From Citrobacter sp. MGH106 (GTDB lineage: Bacteria > Pseudomonadota > Gammaproteobacteria > Enterobacterales > Enterobacteriaceae), in assembly GCF_001037495.1 (NCBI RefSeq), contig NZ_KQ089823.1, positions 496,001 to 560,000 on the forward strand: a stretch of DNA of 64,000 bases, given 5' to 3'. This document shows positions 39,612 to 49,603 of this stretch, piece by piece. Both the position numbers and the translations under genes were made by a program. The first letter of the stretch is position 1. Each line of letters starts with the position of its first letter. The notes under the pieces are model-generated. The model saw only the letters and a program-made list of their open reading frames with translations. It made no database searches and was not told where the DNA came from.

Positions 39612-40496
39612 TTATTGCGCAAGTTTCTGTAATTCATCCTTCGAAAGGCCGGTCATTTCCATAATTGCATCAATATCCAGACCTCGCTTAAGCATTGCTT
39701 TTGCAATGTCCAGTATGGCAATACGTTTGCCCTCTTCGCGACCAATTTGCTTTAGCTGATCCGCCATTGTCATCAGTTTGTCTCCATGCTGCGGCACGCG
39801 CTGTGCCAGCTTATACAGTAATGTCTGAACATCTTGTGTATTCCCTGCTTGCACCATGTAGTTTATCAGCACGATTATTTGTTGTCCGCTCATCTTCTCC
39901 AGCATAAACAGGCGGGTAAGTTTATCCAGCAACTGCGCCATGTCACGCTGGCGAATATGTTTTTGCACTAATGTCAGTGCTGCCATACTGCGATGCTGCA
40001 TGATTTCATCATCGGGGATTATCGTCACATCCACCAGTGGAAATGGCGTGCTGTAAAGCTGACGGGCGGTACCCGGATCCTCAAAGTGATCCAGCCAGTT
40101 CATTGAACCTTGCCAGGGCGTTTGCTTCCCATGGTAAAAGAGAACAGGAATAACCAGCGGTAGAGTATCGTTTCCTGCCTCCAGATGACGTTGCATGGCT
40201 GCGATTGCATAGCGCATCAGTCGAAACGACATATATTTATCCGGTGAGCTTTGATGCTCAATAAGCACATGTACGTAGCCATGGCCGCTGGTGGTTTCCA
40301 GTGAATAGAGGATGTCACTGAAATAGGGACGCAGATCGTCCTCCACAAAGCTACCTGATTCAAGTTGCAGCGTTTCCAGTTTGCAAATTTTGAGTAATGA
40401 GGGAGGAAGATGAAGTTCGATGAAGTCCCGCGCGGTTTCCACGCGGGAGAGGAAGGTCTTAAATACAGCATCGTGTGGTGTCGTTGCTTCCGCCAT
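39612..40496 (-). CDS. Rpn family recombination-promoting nuclease / putative transposase (YhgA-like)
   Basis: This 294-residue protein belongs to the Rpn (YhgA-like, PD-(D/E)XK) family, whose E. coli members RpnA-E have DNase activity and promote RecA-independent recombination. The family N-terminus TTPHDAVFKTFLSRVETARDF is present. The nuclease core is seen as Asp61 (FSDILYSLE) and the ExQ motif Glu80-x-Gln82 (VHVLIEHQSSPDKYMSFRLM). The C-terminus carries EEGKRIAILDIAKAMLKRGL and DIDAIMEMTGLSKDELQKLA, the usual short helical tail. The key residues look intact, so it may be active. In K-12 nothing lies between rhtC and rhtB. I saw no inverted repeats or target duplication of an IS. Confidence 0.88.
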   Translation of the reverse strand: MAEATTPHDAVFKTFLSRVETARDFIELHLPPSLLKICKLETLQLESGSFVEDDLRPYFSDILYSLETTSGHGYVHVLIEHQSSPDKYMSFRLMRYAIAAMQRHLEAGNDTLPLVIPVLFYHGKQTPWQGSMNWLDHFEDPGTARQLYSTPFPLVDVTIIPDDEIMQHRSMAALTLVQKHIRQRDMAQLLDKLTRLFMLEKMSGQQIIVLINYMVQAGNTQDVQTLLYKLAQRVPQHGDKLMTMADQLKQIGREEGKRIAILDIAKAMLKRGLDIDAIMEMTGLSKDELQKLAQ

Positions 40497-40659
40497 CGTC
40501 CATCATCCGTGAAAGGTGAATGTGGCTGAATTCTGGCATGAGCAATTAACCCCCTGATAGCGCAGAATAAAAGACTTTTATCCCTTTGCGGCGAGGCCCG
40601 AAAAGCCATGTACAGATGTTCTGACTGTCAGTATTTCAGTGCGAGCACTGTTCCATTTG

Positions 40660-41280
40660 CTACGCATGCCGAGCTGATGCCAACAGGGCGCCTATCAGCA
40701 TAAACAGTGACCCAAACACTTTGTTTAGCGCCTTCATTTGCTTTGGCCCTTTAATCCAGCCTGCAATGCGCGTGGCCAGTGTCGCGTAACCGATCATCAC
40801 TATCACATCGACCACAATGGTCGTGATGCCAAGCACGACATACTGCATTAACTGAGGCTCCTGCGGCATAATGAACTGGGGGAACAGTGCGGCGAGAAAC
40901 ACAATACTCTTCGGGTTAGTCAGATTGACAAAAACGGCCCGTTTGAACAGGCGACTGCGTGATTGTGAATTCGCCATGGTGTTCAGGTCGATAGCGCCCG
41001 CAGCGCGCCATTGTTGAATTCCCAGCCAAATCAGATAAGCCGCTCCCGCCCATTTCAACACCTCAAATGCGATAACCGAACGTGAGAATAACGTTCCCAG
41101 TCCAACGCCAACCAGCACGATATGGATACCCAGCCCGGTTTGCAAACCAGCAATCGATGCACTTGCTCCCCGATAGCCGTGGCTGATGGCGGTAGTCATG
41201 GTATTGATTGCACCTGAGCCCGGAGACAAGCTCAAAATAATAGAGGTCAGCAGGTAGGCGAACCACCATTCAAAGGTCAT
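40660..41280 (-). CDS. rhtB: Homoserine/homoserine lactone efflux protein RhtB
   Basis: RhtB exports homoserine and homoserine lactones; it is a LysE-family paralogue of RhtC. The 206-residue protein has six membrane segments, starting [20 protein letters not shown] with the [10 protein letters not shown] variant of the family motif, and [20 protein letters not shown]. It is divergent from pldB with a 110-base gap, and is separated from the Rpn gene by 163 bases, in which I see no other gene. Confidence 0.93.
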   Translation of the reverse strand: MTFEWWFAYLLTSIILSLSPGSGAINTMTTAISHGYRGASASIAGLQTGLGIHIVLVGVGLGTLFSRSVIAFEVLKWAGAAYLIWLGIQQWRAAGAIDLNTMANSQSRSRLFKRAVFVNLTNPKSIVFLAALFPQFIMPQEPQLMQYVVLGITTIVVDVIVMIGYATLATRIAGWIKGPKQMKALNKVFGSLFMLIGALLASARHA

Positions 41281-41390
41281 GAGAAACTCCCGGATTGTCT
41301 ATTTTTATGCCACAATACGCTACTGTCGCTGCGTTGTGTCAGACACGGCGAAAAAAACGATTTTACTTGGTCAGCGAGGCTGGATACCTG

Positions 41391-42407
41391 ATGTTTCAGC
41401 AGCAAAAAGACTGGGAAACAAGAGAAAACGCGTTTGCCGCTTTTTCCATGGGGCCACTGACAGATTTCTGGCATCAGCGGGAGGAAGCGGAGTTTACAGG
41501 CGTAGATGATGTCCCTGTTCGTTTCGTCCGCTTTCGTGCAGAAAAAAACGATCGTGTGATCGTTATCTGTCCTGGGCGCATTGAAAGCTACGTGAAGTAC
41601 GCTGAACTGGCGTATGACCTGTTTTATTCTGGTTTTGACATACTCATTATCGATCACCGCGGGCAAGGGCGTTCCGGGCGGATGTTATCGGACCCGCATC
41701 GTGGTCATGTGGATAACTTTAATGACTATGTTGACGATTTAGCCGCCTTCTGGCAGCAGGAAGTACAGCCAGGTCCATGGAGAAAACGTTACATACTGGC
41801 GCATTCCATGGGCGGTGCGATTGCAACGCTGTTCCTGCAGCGCCATCCTAATCAGTGTGATGCCATCGCGCTCTGCGCCCCAATGTTTGGTATTGTGATG
41901 CGCTTTCCTGACTGGATGGTGCGCCATATTCTTGACTGGGCCGAGGGGCACCCGCGCATTCGCGAAGGCTATGCTATGGGAACCGGTCGCTGGCGGGCAC
42001 TGCCGTTTGGGATGAATTCGCTAACCCATAGCCGACAGCGCTATCGGCGTAATTTGCGCTTCTATGCTGATGATCCGCAACTGCGTGTCGGCGGTCCCAC
42101 TTATCACTGGGTGCGTGAAGGCATTCTGGCTGGTGAGCAGGTCCTGGCCGGAGCTGGAGATGACGCTACCCCAATGCTGCTAATTCAGGCTGAAGAAGAA
42201 CGTGTGGTGGATAACCGCATGCACGATCGTTTTTGTGAACTCCGCGCCGCAGCGGACCATCCTGTAGAAGGAGGTCAGCCGCTTGTCATAAAAGGCGCGT
42301 ACCATGAGATCCTTTTTGAAAAGGACGCAATGCGCTCAGTCGCGCTCAACGCCATTGTTGAATTTTTCAACAGGCATAACTCATCCAGCGGAAATCGCTT
42401 TGCTTAG
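41391..42407 (+). CDS. pldB: Lysophospholipase L2 PldB
   Basis: PldB is an inner-membrane-associated lysophospholipase L2 of the alpha/beta hydrolase fold. The start at 41391 (MFQQQKDWETRENAFAAFSM) gives 338 residues, close to the E. coli 340; the longer frame from 41295 runs into the rhtB promoter region and was rejected. The oxyanion/strand segment IIDHRGQGRSGRM, the nucleophile elbow LAHSMGGAIATLF (serine near residue 147), the acid loop LIQAEEERVVDN and the catalytic His in KGAYHEILFEKD are present. Confidence 0.94.
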   Translation: MFQQQKDWETRENAFAAFSMGPLTDFWHQREEAEFTGVDDVPVRFVRFRAEKNDRVIVICPGRIESYVKYAELAYDLFYSGFDILIIDHRGQGRSGRMLSDPHRGHVDNFNDYVDDLAAFWQQEVQPGPWRKRYILAHSMGGAIATLFLQRHPNQCDAIALCAPMFGIVMRFPDWMVRHILDWAEGHPRIREGYAMGTGRWRALPFGMNSLTHSRQRYRRNLRFYADDPQLRVGGPTYHWVREGILAGEQVLAGAGDDATPMLLIQAEEERVVDNRMHDRFCELRAAADHPVEGGQPLVIKGAYHEILFEKDAMRSVALNAIVEFFNRHNSSSGNRFA

Positions 42408-42422
42408 AGGTTTAATTTTCTT

Positions 42423-43223
42423 ATGTATCAGGTTGTTGCGTCTGATTTAGATGGTACATTGCTTTCCCCCGACCATACCCTGTCCCCTTATGCCAAAGAG
42501 ACACTGAAATTGCTGACTGCTCGTGGTGTCAACTTTGTGTTCGCAACCGGTCGGCATCATGTTGATGTGGGGCAAATTCGCGATAACCTGGGGATTAAAT
42601 CCTACATGATCACCTCCAACGGCGCGCGTGTGCATGATCCTGATGGAAAGCTGGTGTTCTCGCATAACTTGGATCGTGACATTGCCAGTGACCTGTTTGG
42701 TGTGGTGAATGCAAATCCGGACATCGTGACTAACGTTTATCGCGATGATGAGTGGTTTATGAACCGCCATCGCCCGGATGAAATGCGTTTTTTCAAAGAA
42801 GCGGTATTTAACTACTCGCTGTTTGAACCTGCGCTACTGGAGCCGGAAGGCATCAGCAAAGTGTTTTTCACCACCGACTCACACGAAAGGCTGCTACCGC
42901 TGGAGCAGGCGATTAATGCCCGCTGGGGCGATCGCGTGAACGTCAGTTTCTCCACTCTCACTTGCCTGGAAGTGATGGCTGGCGGCGTCTCGAAAGGCCA
43001 TGCACTGGAAGCGGTAGCGAAAGCGATGGGTTACAGCCTTCAGGACTGCATTGCCTTCGGCGACGGTATGAATGATGCAGAGATGCTCTCCATGGCAGGA
43101 AAAGGCTGCATTATGGGGAATGCGCATCAGCGCCTGAAAGATCTGCATCCGGAACTGGATGTGATTGGTCTCAATGCCGACGATGCTGTGCCACATTATT
43201 TGCGTGAGCTTTTTTTACAGTAA
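42423..43223 (+). CDS. yigL: HAD-family sugar/pyridoxal phosphatase YigL
   Basis: YigL is a Cof-type HAD hydrolase. The E. coli enzyme dephosphorylates pyridoxal phosphate and sugar phosphates such as glucose-6-P, and is raised by the sRNA SgrS during sugar-phosphate stress. The 266-residue protein has motif I ASDLDGTLLSPDHTLS, motif II FATGRHH, the lysine in GGVSKGHALEA and motif IV AFGDGMNDAEML. It starts 15 bases after the pldB stop and is likely cotranscribed, consistent with SgrS targeting of the pldB-yigL mRNA in Salmonella/E. coli. Confidence 0.93.
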   Translation: MYQVVASDLDGTLLSPDHTLSPYAKETLKLLTARGVNFVFATGRHHVDVGQIRDNLGIKSYMITSNGARVHDPDGKLVFSHNLDRDIASDLFGVVNANPDIVTNVYRDDEWFMNRHRPDEMRFFKEAVFNYSLFEPALLEPEGISKVFFTTDSHERLLPLEQAINARWGDRVNVSFSTLTCLEVMAGGVSKGHALEAVAKAMGYSLQDCIAFGDGMNDAEMLSMAGKGCIMGNAHQRLKDLHPELDVIGLNADDAVPHYLRELFLQ

Positions 43224-43303
43224 TGTTGTTGTTTGTTAATTGACCAGTTGTCAACTCTGTTCTTCGCTACAATGGGTGTACCTTTTGTTAAGAGACATCC
43301 ATT

Positions 43304-44203
43304 GTGGCGTTACTCATCATTACCACGATTCTGTGGGCCTTTTCTTTTAGCCTGTTTGGCGAGTACCTTGCCGGTCATGTTGATAGCTATTTTGCGGTAC
43401 TGGTTCGTGTTGGGCTTGCGGCGCTGGTATTCCTGCCGTTTCTGCGTACCCGTGGGCACAGCGTAAAAACAATCGGTCTGTACATGTTGGTGGGAGCCAT
43501 GCAGCTTGGCATCATGTATATGCTGAGTTTCCGTGCCTATCTCTATCTGACGGTTTCAGAGTTACTGTTGTTTACTGTCCTGACGCCGCTCTACATTACG
43601 CTAATTTATGACCTGATGAGCCGACGCCGCTTACGCTGGAGTTACGCGTTCAGCGCGTTACTGGCGGTGATTGGTGCAGGGATTATTCGTTACGATCAGG
43701 TGACCAGTCATTTCTGGACCGGTCTGCTTCTGGTGCAGCTTTCCAACATTAGCTTTGCCATCGGTATGGTGGGTTACAAGCGTCTAATGGAAACTCGTCC
43801 AATGCCACAACACAACGCCTTTGCCTGGTTTTATATGGGGGCGTTGCTGGTGGCGATTGTTGCCTGGTTCATGTTGGGGAATGCCCAAAAAATGCCTGAA
43901 ACCACGTTGCAGTGGGGGATCCTGGTGTTTCTTGGGGTGGCGGCATCTGGCATTGGTTACTTTATGTGGAACTATGGCGCGACGCAGGTGGACGCGGGTA
44001 CGCTGGGCATTATGAATAATATGCATGTGCCTGCGGGACTGTTGGTTAACCTGGCAATCTGGCATCAACAGCCTCACTGGCCGAGCTTTATCACTGGTGC
44101 GGCTGTGATAGTGGCCTCACTGTGGGTACATCGGCATTGGGTCGCTCCGCACTCCGCACAAACGGTAAGTGATCGCAGGCGTGATTCCGCGCTGAACGAA
44201 TAA
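43304..44203 (+). CDS. yigM: EamA-family transporter YigM (biotin importer)
   Basis: YigM is a ten-segment inner-membrane protein of the drug/metabolite transporter superfamily, reported as the biotin transporter of E. coli. The 299-residue protein starts with GTG at 43304 ([20 protein letters not shown]) and has two EamA halves. Its 3' end overlaps the metR 3' end by 113 bases on opposite strands (44091-44203), so the cytoplasmic tail ([20 protein letters not shown]) is encoded antisense to the metR C-terminus. Confidence 0.92.
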   Translation: MALLIITTILWAFSFSLFGEYLAGHVDSYFAVLVRVGLAALVFLPFLRTRGHSVKTIGLYMLVGAMQLGIMYMLSFRAYLYLTVSELLLFTVLTPLYITLIYDLMSRRRLRWSYAFSALLAVIGAGIIRYDQVTSHFWTGLLLVQLSNISFAIGMVGYKRLMETRPMPQHNAFAWFYMGALLVAIVAWFMLGNAQKMPETTLQWGILVFLGVAASGIGYFMWNYGATQVDAGTLGIMNNMHVPAGLLVNLAIWHQQPHWPSFITGAAVIVASLWVHRHWVAPHSAQTVSDRRRDSALNE

Positions 44204-45044
44204 ACGCTTCAGTGACTGGCTGGCGCTGCTCACCGTCGCGTACAGCGGCGTACAGTCGACTCCACAATCCATTGCCCAGGGTTTTGGTCACCACCAGACC
44301 CTGGCGTTCAAAACTCTCCACTACCCAGTGCGGCAAGGCGGCGATACCCATTCTGGCGGCAACCATTTGAATCAACAGCAGGGTGTTATCCACGCTCTTC
44401 AACGACGGGCTAATGCCAGCAGGCTGCAGGAAATGACGCCAGACATCCAGTCGACTGCGCTGTACCGGATAAATGAGAAGAGTCTCACTGGCTAAATCTT
44501 CCGGCGTGATCTGCGTTTTGCTGGCCAGCGGATGATCGGGTGCCAGGATCAGACGCACTTCAAAATCGAACATCGGTGAGTAGTGCAGGCCACTACGCGG
44601 CAGAATGTCGGACGTCATTACCAGATCCAGCTCATCCTGCTGTAATGCCGGCTGCGGATCGAACGTCACGCCGGATTTAAAATCCATCTCTACTTGCGGC
44701 CAATTTGCGCGGAAATTCTCCAGCGCGGGGGTCAACCACTGAATACAGCTATGACACTCAATGGCGATACGCAGCCGGGTTTGCTGCGGCTCATTACATG
44801 CCTGCAGCGCACGACCAATTTGTGGCAGCACCTGGTTTGCCAGTTGCAGCAAAATTTCGCCCTGCGGCGTAAAGCGCAAAGGCTGACTTTTACGGACAAA
44901 TAGTCGAAAGCCAAGACGCTGCTCCAGATCGCTGAACTGGTGAGACAGGGCGGATTGAGTCTGATGCAGCGTCGCTGCTGCGGCTGCCAGCGAACCACTA
45001 TTCCGCAACGCTTGCAGCGTTTTCAGATGTTTAATCTCGATCAT
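44091..45044 (-). CDS. metR: LysR-type regulator MetR
   Basis: MetR activates metE, metH, glyA and others, using homocysteine as co-regulator. The 317-residue protein has the LysR helix-turn-helix at the N-terminus ([20 protein letters not shown] then [20 protein letters not shown]) and a periplasmic-binding-like effector domain. It is divergent from metE. The metR start codon itself overlaps a perfect MetR box (45044-45056), fitting its known autorepression. Confidence 0.96.
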   Translation of the reverse strand: MIEIKHLKTLQALRNSGSLAAAAATLHQTQSALSHQFSDLEQRLGFRLFVRKSQPLRFTPQGEILLQLANQVLPQIGRALQACNEPQQTRLRIAIECHSCIQWLTPALENFRANWPQVEMDFKSGVTFDPQPALQQDELDLVMTSDILPRSGLHYSPMFDFEVRLILAPDHPLASKTQITPEDLASETLLIYPVQRSRLDVWRHFLQPAGISPSLKSVDNTLLLIQMVAARMGIAALPHWVVESFERQGLVVTKTLGNGLWSRLYAAVRDGEQRQPVTEAFIRSARNHACDHLPFVRSAERPNADVPTVRPLSQPHQ

Positions 45045-45056
45045 GAAAGTCCTTCA
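45044..45056. promoter_or_regulatory. MetR binding site (TGAA-N5-TTCA)
   Basis: TGAAAGTCCTTCA is an exact match to the MetR consensus TGAANNNNNTTCA. It overlaps the metR start codon in the metR-metE divergent region. Confidence 0.8.
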
Positions 45057-45107
45057 CCTCGGCATGAACAAATTGCGCTTGAGGAATACACAGTACCTTT
45101 ACATTAT

Positions 45108-45131
45108 GGATGTGTAAACATCTGGATGGCT
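45108..45131. promoter_or_regulatory. Tandem MetJ boxes (metbox) in the metR-metE region
   Basis: Three adjacent 8-mers, GGATGTGT, AAACATCT and GGATGGCT, match the MetJ unit AGACGTCT at 5, 6 and 5 of 8 positions. Tandem imperfect metboxes at this location agree with the known MetJ-SAM repression of metR and metE. Confidence 0.6.
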
Positions 45132-45162
45132 AAAATCCTTCGTCTTTTAAATTTATGGTGTG

Positions 45163-45232
45163 TTGGCTGCGTTTTTCCACCCCGGTCACTTACTTCAGTA
45201 AGCTCTCAGGGATGAATAAACTTGCCTCCTTC
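45163..45232 (+). repeat. Dispersed ~67-bp repeat, copy C (upstream of metE)
   Basis: It begins TTGGCTGCGTTTTTCCACCC, has the centre GTCACTTACTTCAGTAAGCTC and ends AACTTGCCTCCTTCC. It shares start, centre and end with copy A at 3982-4048 (minus) and partly with copy B at 19726-19792. It lies between the MetJ boxes and the metE start codon. Confidence 0.5.
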
Positions 45233-45279
45233 CCTAAATTCAAAATCTATAGGATTTACATATAATTAGAGGAAGAAAA

Positions 45280-47541
45280 ATGACAATACTTAATCACACC
45301 CTCGGTTTCCCTCGTGTTGGCCTGCGCCGCGAGCTGAAAAAAGCACAAGAAAGCTACTGGGCGGGAAATTCCTCTCGTGAAGAGTTGCTGGTAGTAGGCC
45401 GTGAGCTGCGTGCCCGCCACTGGGATCAACAAAAGCAAGCGGGTATTGACCTGCTGCCGGTGGGGGACTTTGCCTGGTACGATCACGTCCTGACCACCAG
45501 TTTGCTGTTGGGTAACGTCCCGGCCCGCCATCAGAACAAAGACGGCTCTGTCGACATCGACACCTTATTCCGCATTGGCCGTGGCCGTGCACCGACCGGT
45601 CAACCGGCGGCGGCGGCAGAAATGACCAAATGGTTTAATACCAACTATCACTACATGGTGCCGGAGTTCACTAAAGGTCAGGAGTTCAAACTGACCTGGA
45701 CCCAACTGCTGGACGAAGTTGACGAAGCGCAGGCGCTGGGTCACAAAGTGAAACCGGTGCTGCTGGGTCCTGTGACTTACCTGTGGCTGGGCAAAGTGAA
45801 GGGCGAGCAGTTTGACCGTCTGAGCCTGCTGAAAGACATTCTGCCAGTTTACCAGCAGGTGCTGACTGAGCTGGCGCAACGTGGCATTGAGTGGGTGCAG
45901 ATTGATGAACCGGCACTGGTGCTGGAACTGCCGCTGGAGTGGCTGGATGCTTACAAATCAGCGTATGACGCGCTTACAGGACAAGTGAAGCTGCTGTTGA
46001 CCACCTATTTCGAAGGAGTAACCCCGAATCTCGACACCATCACCGCACTGTCGGTACAGGGTCTGCATGTTGACCTGGTCCATGGTAAAGATGACGTGGC
46101 AGAACTGCACAAACGTTTGCCAACTGACTGGCTGTTCTCTGCGGGTCTGGTGAATGGCCGCAACGTCTGGCGTGCCGATTTAACCGAGAAATATGCGCAG
46201 ATTAAAGACATTGTCGGCAAACGTGCGCTGTGGGTAGCCTCTTCGTGTTCCCTGCTGCACAGCCCAATTGATCTGAGTGTCGAGACTCGCCTTGATGCTG
46301 AAGTGAAGAGCTGGTTTTCTTTCGCTCTGCAAAAATGCGGTGAGCTGGCGCTGCTGCGTGATGCGCTGAACAGCGGTGATACTGCCGCGCTGGAGGAGTG
46401 GAGCGCGCCGATTCAGGCTCGTCGCCATTCAACCCGTGTACATAATGCAGCCGTTGAAAAACGTCTGGCTGCGATCACTGCACAGGACAGCCAGCGTACC
46501 AATGCTTATCCGGTACGTGCCGAAGCGCAGCGTGCGCGCTTTAACCTGCCGGCATGGCCGACCACGACCATTGGTTCCTTCCCGCAAACCACGGAAATTC
46601 GCGGCCTGCGTCTGGACTTCAAGAAAGGCAATCTTGACGCCAACAACTACCGCACCGGCATTGCGGAGCACATTAAACAGGCCATTGTAGAACAGGAGCG
46701 TTTAGGCCTCGACGTGCTGGTACACGGTGAAGCCGAGCGTAACGACATGGTGGAGTATTTCGGTGAGCATCTGGATGGCTTTGTCTTCACCCAGAACGGT
46801 TGGGTACAGAGTTACGGCTCTCGCTGCGTGAAGCCGCCAGTGGTAATTGGTGATGTCAGCCGTCCGGAAGCGATTACCGTTGAGTGGGCGAAGTACGCAC
46901 AGTCACTGACTGATAAACCGGTTAAAGGCATGCTGACTGGCCCTGTGACTATTCTCTGCTGGTCATTCCCACGTGAAGATGTGACTCGTGAAACTATCGC
47001 TAAACAGATTGCGCTGGCGCTGCGTGATGAAGTCGCGGATCTGGAAGCCGCTGGCATTGGCATCATCCAGATTGACGAACCGGCATTGCGCGAAGGTCTG
47101 CCACTGCGTCGCAGCGACTGGGCAGCATACCTGGAGTGGGGCGTGGAAGCTTTCCGCATTAATGCTGCGGTGGCGAAGGACGAAACCCAAATCCACACTC
47201 ATATGTGTTATTGCGAGTTTAACGACATCATGGATTCGATTGCGGCGCTGGACGCAGACGTGATCACTATTGAAACCTCACGTTCTGACATGGAGCTGCT
47301 GGAGTCATTCGAAGAATTTGACTATCCGAATGAAATCGGACCGGGCGTGTACGACATCCACTCACCGAACGTTCCAAGTGTCGAGTGGATTGAAGCCCTG
47401 CTGAAGAAAGCTGAGCAACGTATCCCCGCAGAGCGTCTATGGGTGAACCCGGACTGTGGTCTGAAAACCCGCGGCTGGCCGGAAACCCGTGCCGCACTGG
47501 CAAACATGGTCAAAGCCGCGCAGAACCTGCGTCAGGCGTAA
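45280..47541 (+). CDS. metE: Cobalamin-independent methionine synthase MetE
   Basis: MetE transfers a methyl group from 5-methyltetrahydropteroyl-triglutamate to homocysteine. The 753-residue protein is the full two-barrel enzyme: an N-terminal folate-related barrel ([20 protein letters not shown]) and a C-terminal catalytic barrel with zinc ligands His and Cys in [12 protein letters not shown] (residues about 641 and 643), Glu in [14 protein letters not shown] and Cys in [21 protein letters not shown] precedes the ATG. Divergent metR and the MetR/MetJ sites upstream give its regulation. A short GC hairpin (47552-47567) and a REP element follow. Confidence 0.97.
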   Translation: MTILNHTLGFPRVGLRRELKKAQESYWAGNSSREELLVVGRELRARHWDQQKQAGIDLLPVGDFAWYDHVLTTSLLLGNVPARHQNKDGSVDIDTLFRIGRGRAPTGQPAAAAEMTKWFNTNYHYMVPEFTKGQEFKLTWTQLLDEVDEAQALGHKVKPVLLGPVTYLWLGKVKGEQFDRLSLLKDILPVYQQVLTELAQRGIEWVQIDEPALVLELPLEWLDAYKSAYDALTGQVKLLLTTYFEGVTPNLDTITALSVQGLHVDLVHGKDDVAELHKRLPTDWLFSAGLVNGRNVWRADLTEKYAQIKDIVGKRALWVASSCSLLHSPIDLSVETRLDAEVKSWFSFALQKCGELALLRDALNSGDTAALEEWSAPIQARRHSTRVHNAAVEKRLAAITAQDSQRTNAYPVRAEAQRARFNLPAWPTTTIGSFPQTTEIRGLRLDFKKGNLDANNYRTGIAEHIKQAIVEQERLGLDVLVHGEAERNDMVEYFGEHLDGFVFTQNGWVQSYGSRCVKPPVVIGDVSRPEAITVEWAKYAQSLTDKPVKGMLTGPVTILCWSFPREDVTRETIAKQIALALRDEVADLEAAGIGIIQIDEPALREGLPLRRSDWAAYLEWGVEAFRINAAVAKDETQIHTHMCYCEFNDIMDSIAALDADVITIETSRSDMELLESFEEFDYPNEIGPGVYDIHSPNVPSVEWIEALLKKAEQRIPAERLWVNPDCGLKTRGWPETRAALANMVKAAQNLRQA

Positions 47542-47585
47542 GATTAAAAACGGAGGCGCAAGCCTCTGTTCTGATGAGATGTTTT

Positions 47586-47619
47586 GTAAGCCGGGTAAGG
47601 CGTAGCCACTACCCGGCAA
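47586..47619. repeat. REP element between convergent metE and dlhH
   Basis: GTAAGCCGGGTAAGGCGTAG then CCACTACCCGGC is a REP-type palindrome (GCCGGGTA / TACCCGGC) with the usual asymmetric centre. Confidence 0.8.
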
Positions 47620-47625
47620 AATACG

Positions 47626-48435
47626 TTATTTCTTCCCGCCATAAAGTGCGAACCACTCCAGCATTCTTTGCCAGCCGTCTTTTGCAGACTCTTCGTGATA
47701 GCTCGGGCGATAATCGGCGTTAAACGCGTGTCCGGCATCGGGATAGACCACGATTTCCGCTTTGGCATTCGCGGCGCGCAGTGCCTGACGCATCGTTTCG
47801 ATAGTCTCTTGTGGAATGCTGTGGTCCTGACCGCCGTAAAGCCCCAATACCGGTGCATTCAGGTCGGTAGCGATATCGACAGGGTGTTTAGGTGAGTTCA
47901 GGGTTTTGTCGCCAATCAGTTTTCCGTACCACGCCACAGCCGCTTTGAGCTGTGGATTGTGAGCGGCATACAGCCAGGCGATACGACCGCCCCAGCAAAA
48001 ACCGGTGATCATCAGTTGATGTGCATCACCGCCGTTGCGGGAGGCCCAACTGGCAACGTGGTCCAGATCGGCCAGCACCTGGGAGTCAGGCACTTTAGCT
48101 ACCAGGCCACTCAGTAGCGTAGGGATATCTGCAAAATCATTTGGATCGCCCTCGCGAAAATAGAGTTCCGGGGCGATAGCCAGATACCCTTCCAGCGCAA
48201 GTCGGCGGCAAACATCACGGATATGTTCATGAATGCCAAATATTTCCTGCACGACAATGACTACGGGCAGCGGGCCATCAGCCTGTTTTGGCCGCGCGTG
48301 ATACGCCGGCATATCATCGCCTTGAGAAGGTATTGACGTTACACCTGCGATAATCGCGTTATCCGGTGTGTGAACTGTTGTTGATGCGGGTGGGGATGCA
48401 GCAGGTGCAAAGCCAGATTGTCGTATTGTTGTCAT
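47626..48435 (-). CDS. dlhH: Dienelactone hydrolase family protein DlhH (YsgA)
   Basis: This 269-residue protein belongs to the dienelactone hydrolase family (alpha/beta hydrolase). The physiological substrate in enterobacteria is not established. Conserved elements are [20 protein letters not shown], the nucleophile elbow [14 protein letters not shown] with catalytic Cys, the acid region [12 protein letters not shown] and the His in [16 protein letters not shown]. The N-terminal ~30 residues are low-complexity. It is convergent with metE and divergent from udp. Confidence 0.9.
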   Translation of the reverse strand: MTTIRQSGFAPAASPPASTTVHTPDNAIIAGVTSIPSQGDDMPAYHARPKQADGPLPVVIVVQEIFGIHEHIRDVCRRLALEGYLAIAPELYFREGDPNDFADIPTLLSGLVAKVPDSQVLADLDHVASWASRNGGDAHQLMITGFCWGGRIAWLYAAHNPQLKAAVAWYGKLIGDKTLNSPKHPVDIATDLNAPVLGLYGGQDHSIPQETIETMRQALRAANAKAEIVVYPDAGHAFNADYRPSYHEESAKDGWQRMLEWFALYGGKK

Positions 48436-48560
48436 GGTATTCTCCGTACCCTTAAATAATCAGCAAAAAAGCGCATTGTTAACTATAGACACATGCAACG
48501 AATCACATTGCCTTAAACGGTCTATCTTTTGTGCAAGGCTTCCCGATGATGAGTAGTTAA

Positions 48561-48576
48561 TGTGATGTGTGTCACT
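48561..48576 (+). promoter_or_regulatory. CRP site 1 of the udp promoter
   Basis: TGTGA-TGTGTG-TCACT matches 9 of 10 CRP half-site positions. It is the upstream of two CRP sites 52 bp apart, the arrangement seen at CytR-controlled promoters, with CytR expected to bind between. Confidence 0.8.
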
Positions 48577-48612
48577 TTTTCACGGTAAATTAATGCAATT
48601 GATTTACATCAT

Positions 48613-48628
48613 GGTGATGGCTGTCACG
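48613..48628 (+). promoter_or_regulatory. CRP site 2 of the udp promoter
   Basis: GGTGA-TGGCTG-TCACG matches 8 of 10 CRP half-site positions and lies 74 bases before the udp start. Together with site 1 it indicates cAMP-CRP activation and CytR anti-activation. Confidence 0.75.
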
Positions 48629-48701
48629 AAAATATGTTTATGCCTTCGGTAAAGTGTCTTTTTGCTTCTTCTGACAAAACCGATTCACAGAGGAGTTTTT
48701 T

Positions 48702-49463
48702 ATGTCTAAGTCTGATGTTTTTCATCTCGGCCTCACTAAGAACGATTTACAAGGGGCCCAGCTCGCTATCGTCCCTGGCGACCCGGAGCGTGTGGAAAAG
48801 ATCGCCGCGCTGATGGATAAGCCGGTCAAGCTGGCATCTCATCGCGAATTCACTACCTGGCGTGCAGAACTGGATGGTAAAGCAGTGATCGTCTGCTCCA
48901 CCGGTATCGGCGGCCCATCTACTTCTATCGCTGTAGAAGAACTGGCTCAACTGGGCATTCGTACCTTCCTGCGTATCGGCACTACTGGTGCTATTCAGCC
49001 GCATATCAATGTTGGTGATGTGCTGGTAACCACGGCATCAGTTCGCCTGGACGGTGCAAGCCTGCACTTTGCGCCAATGGAATTCCCGGCTGTTGCGGAC
49101 TTCGAATGCACCACCGCGCTGGTTGAAGCAGCGAAATCTATCGGTGCAACTACTCACGTGGGCGTTACTGCCTCTTCTGATACCTTCTACCCAGGCCAGG
49201 AGCGTTACGACACCTTCTCTGGTCGTGTGGTGAGCCGTTTCAAAGGTTCTATGGAAGAGTGGCAGTCCATGGGCGTTATGAACTATGAAATGGAATCCGC
49301 TACGCTGCTGACTATGTGCGCAAGTCAGGGTCTGCGTGCAGGTATGGTTGCTGGTGTTATCGTCAACCGTACTCAGCAAGAGATCCCGAATGCAGAAACC
49401 ATGAAGCAAACGGAAAGCCACGCGGTGAAAATCGTGGTAGAAGCAGCGCGTCGCCTGCTGTAA
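48702..49463 (+). CDS. udp: Uridine phosphorylase Udp
   Basis: Udp splits uridine with phosphate to uracil and ribose-1-phosphate in pyrimidine salvage. The 253-residue protein matches the NP-I hexameric phosphorylase family: N-terminus [20 protein letters not shown], phosphate site [11 protein letters not shown] and [30 protein letters not shown] and the sugar-binding [13 protein letters not shown]. Strong CRP sites upstream and a good AGAGGAG ribosome site are present. A strong terminator follows at 49479. Confidence 0.97.
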   Translation: MSKSDVFHLGLTKNDLQGAQLAIVPGDPERVEKIAALMDKPVKLASHREFTTWRAELDGKAVIVCSTGIGGPSTSIAVEELAQLGIRTFLRIGTTGAIQPHINVGDVLVTTASVRLDGASLHFAPMEFPAVADFECTTALVEAAKSIGATTHVGVTASSDTFYPGQERYDTFSGRVVSRFKGSMEEWQSMGVMNYEMESATLLTMCASQGLRAGMVAGVIVNRTQQEIPNAETMKQTESHAVKIVVEAARRLL

Positions 49464-49478
49464 TACACCCTTCTTTGT

Positions 49479-49510
49479 AAAAAGGCCGACGTGTTCGGCC
49501 TTTTTATTTT
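49479..49510 (+). terminator. Rho-independent terminator of udp
   Basis: AAAAAGGCCGA / TCGGCCTTTTT forms an 11-bp stem with a 5-base loop and a following T-rich tract, 16 bases after the udp stop. Confidence 0.9.
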
Positions 49511-49603
49511 GCGTAGTGCCTCGCAGGAAATTCCTTTTAAACTGGACGTTTATACAGCACAATTCTATTTTGTGCAGGTAAGTCGTTGCTGTAAGGGGGC
49601 GTT

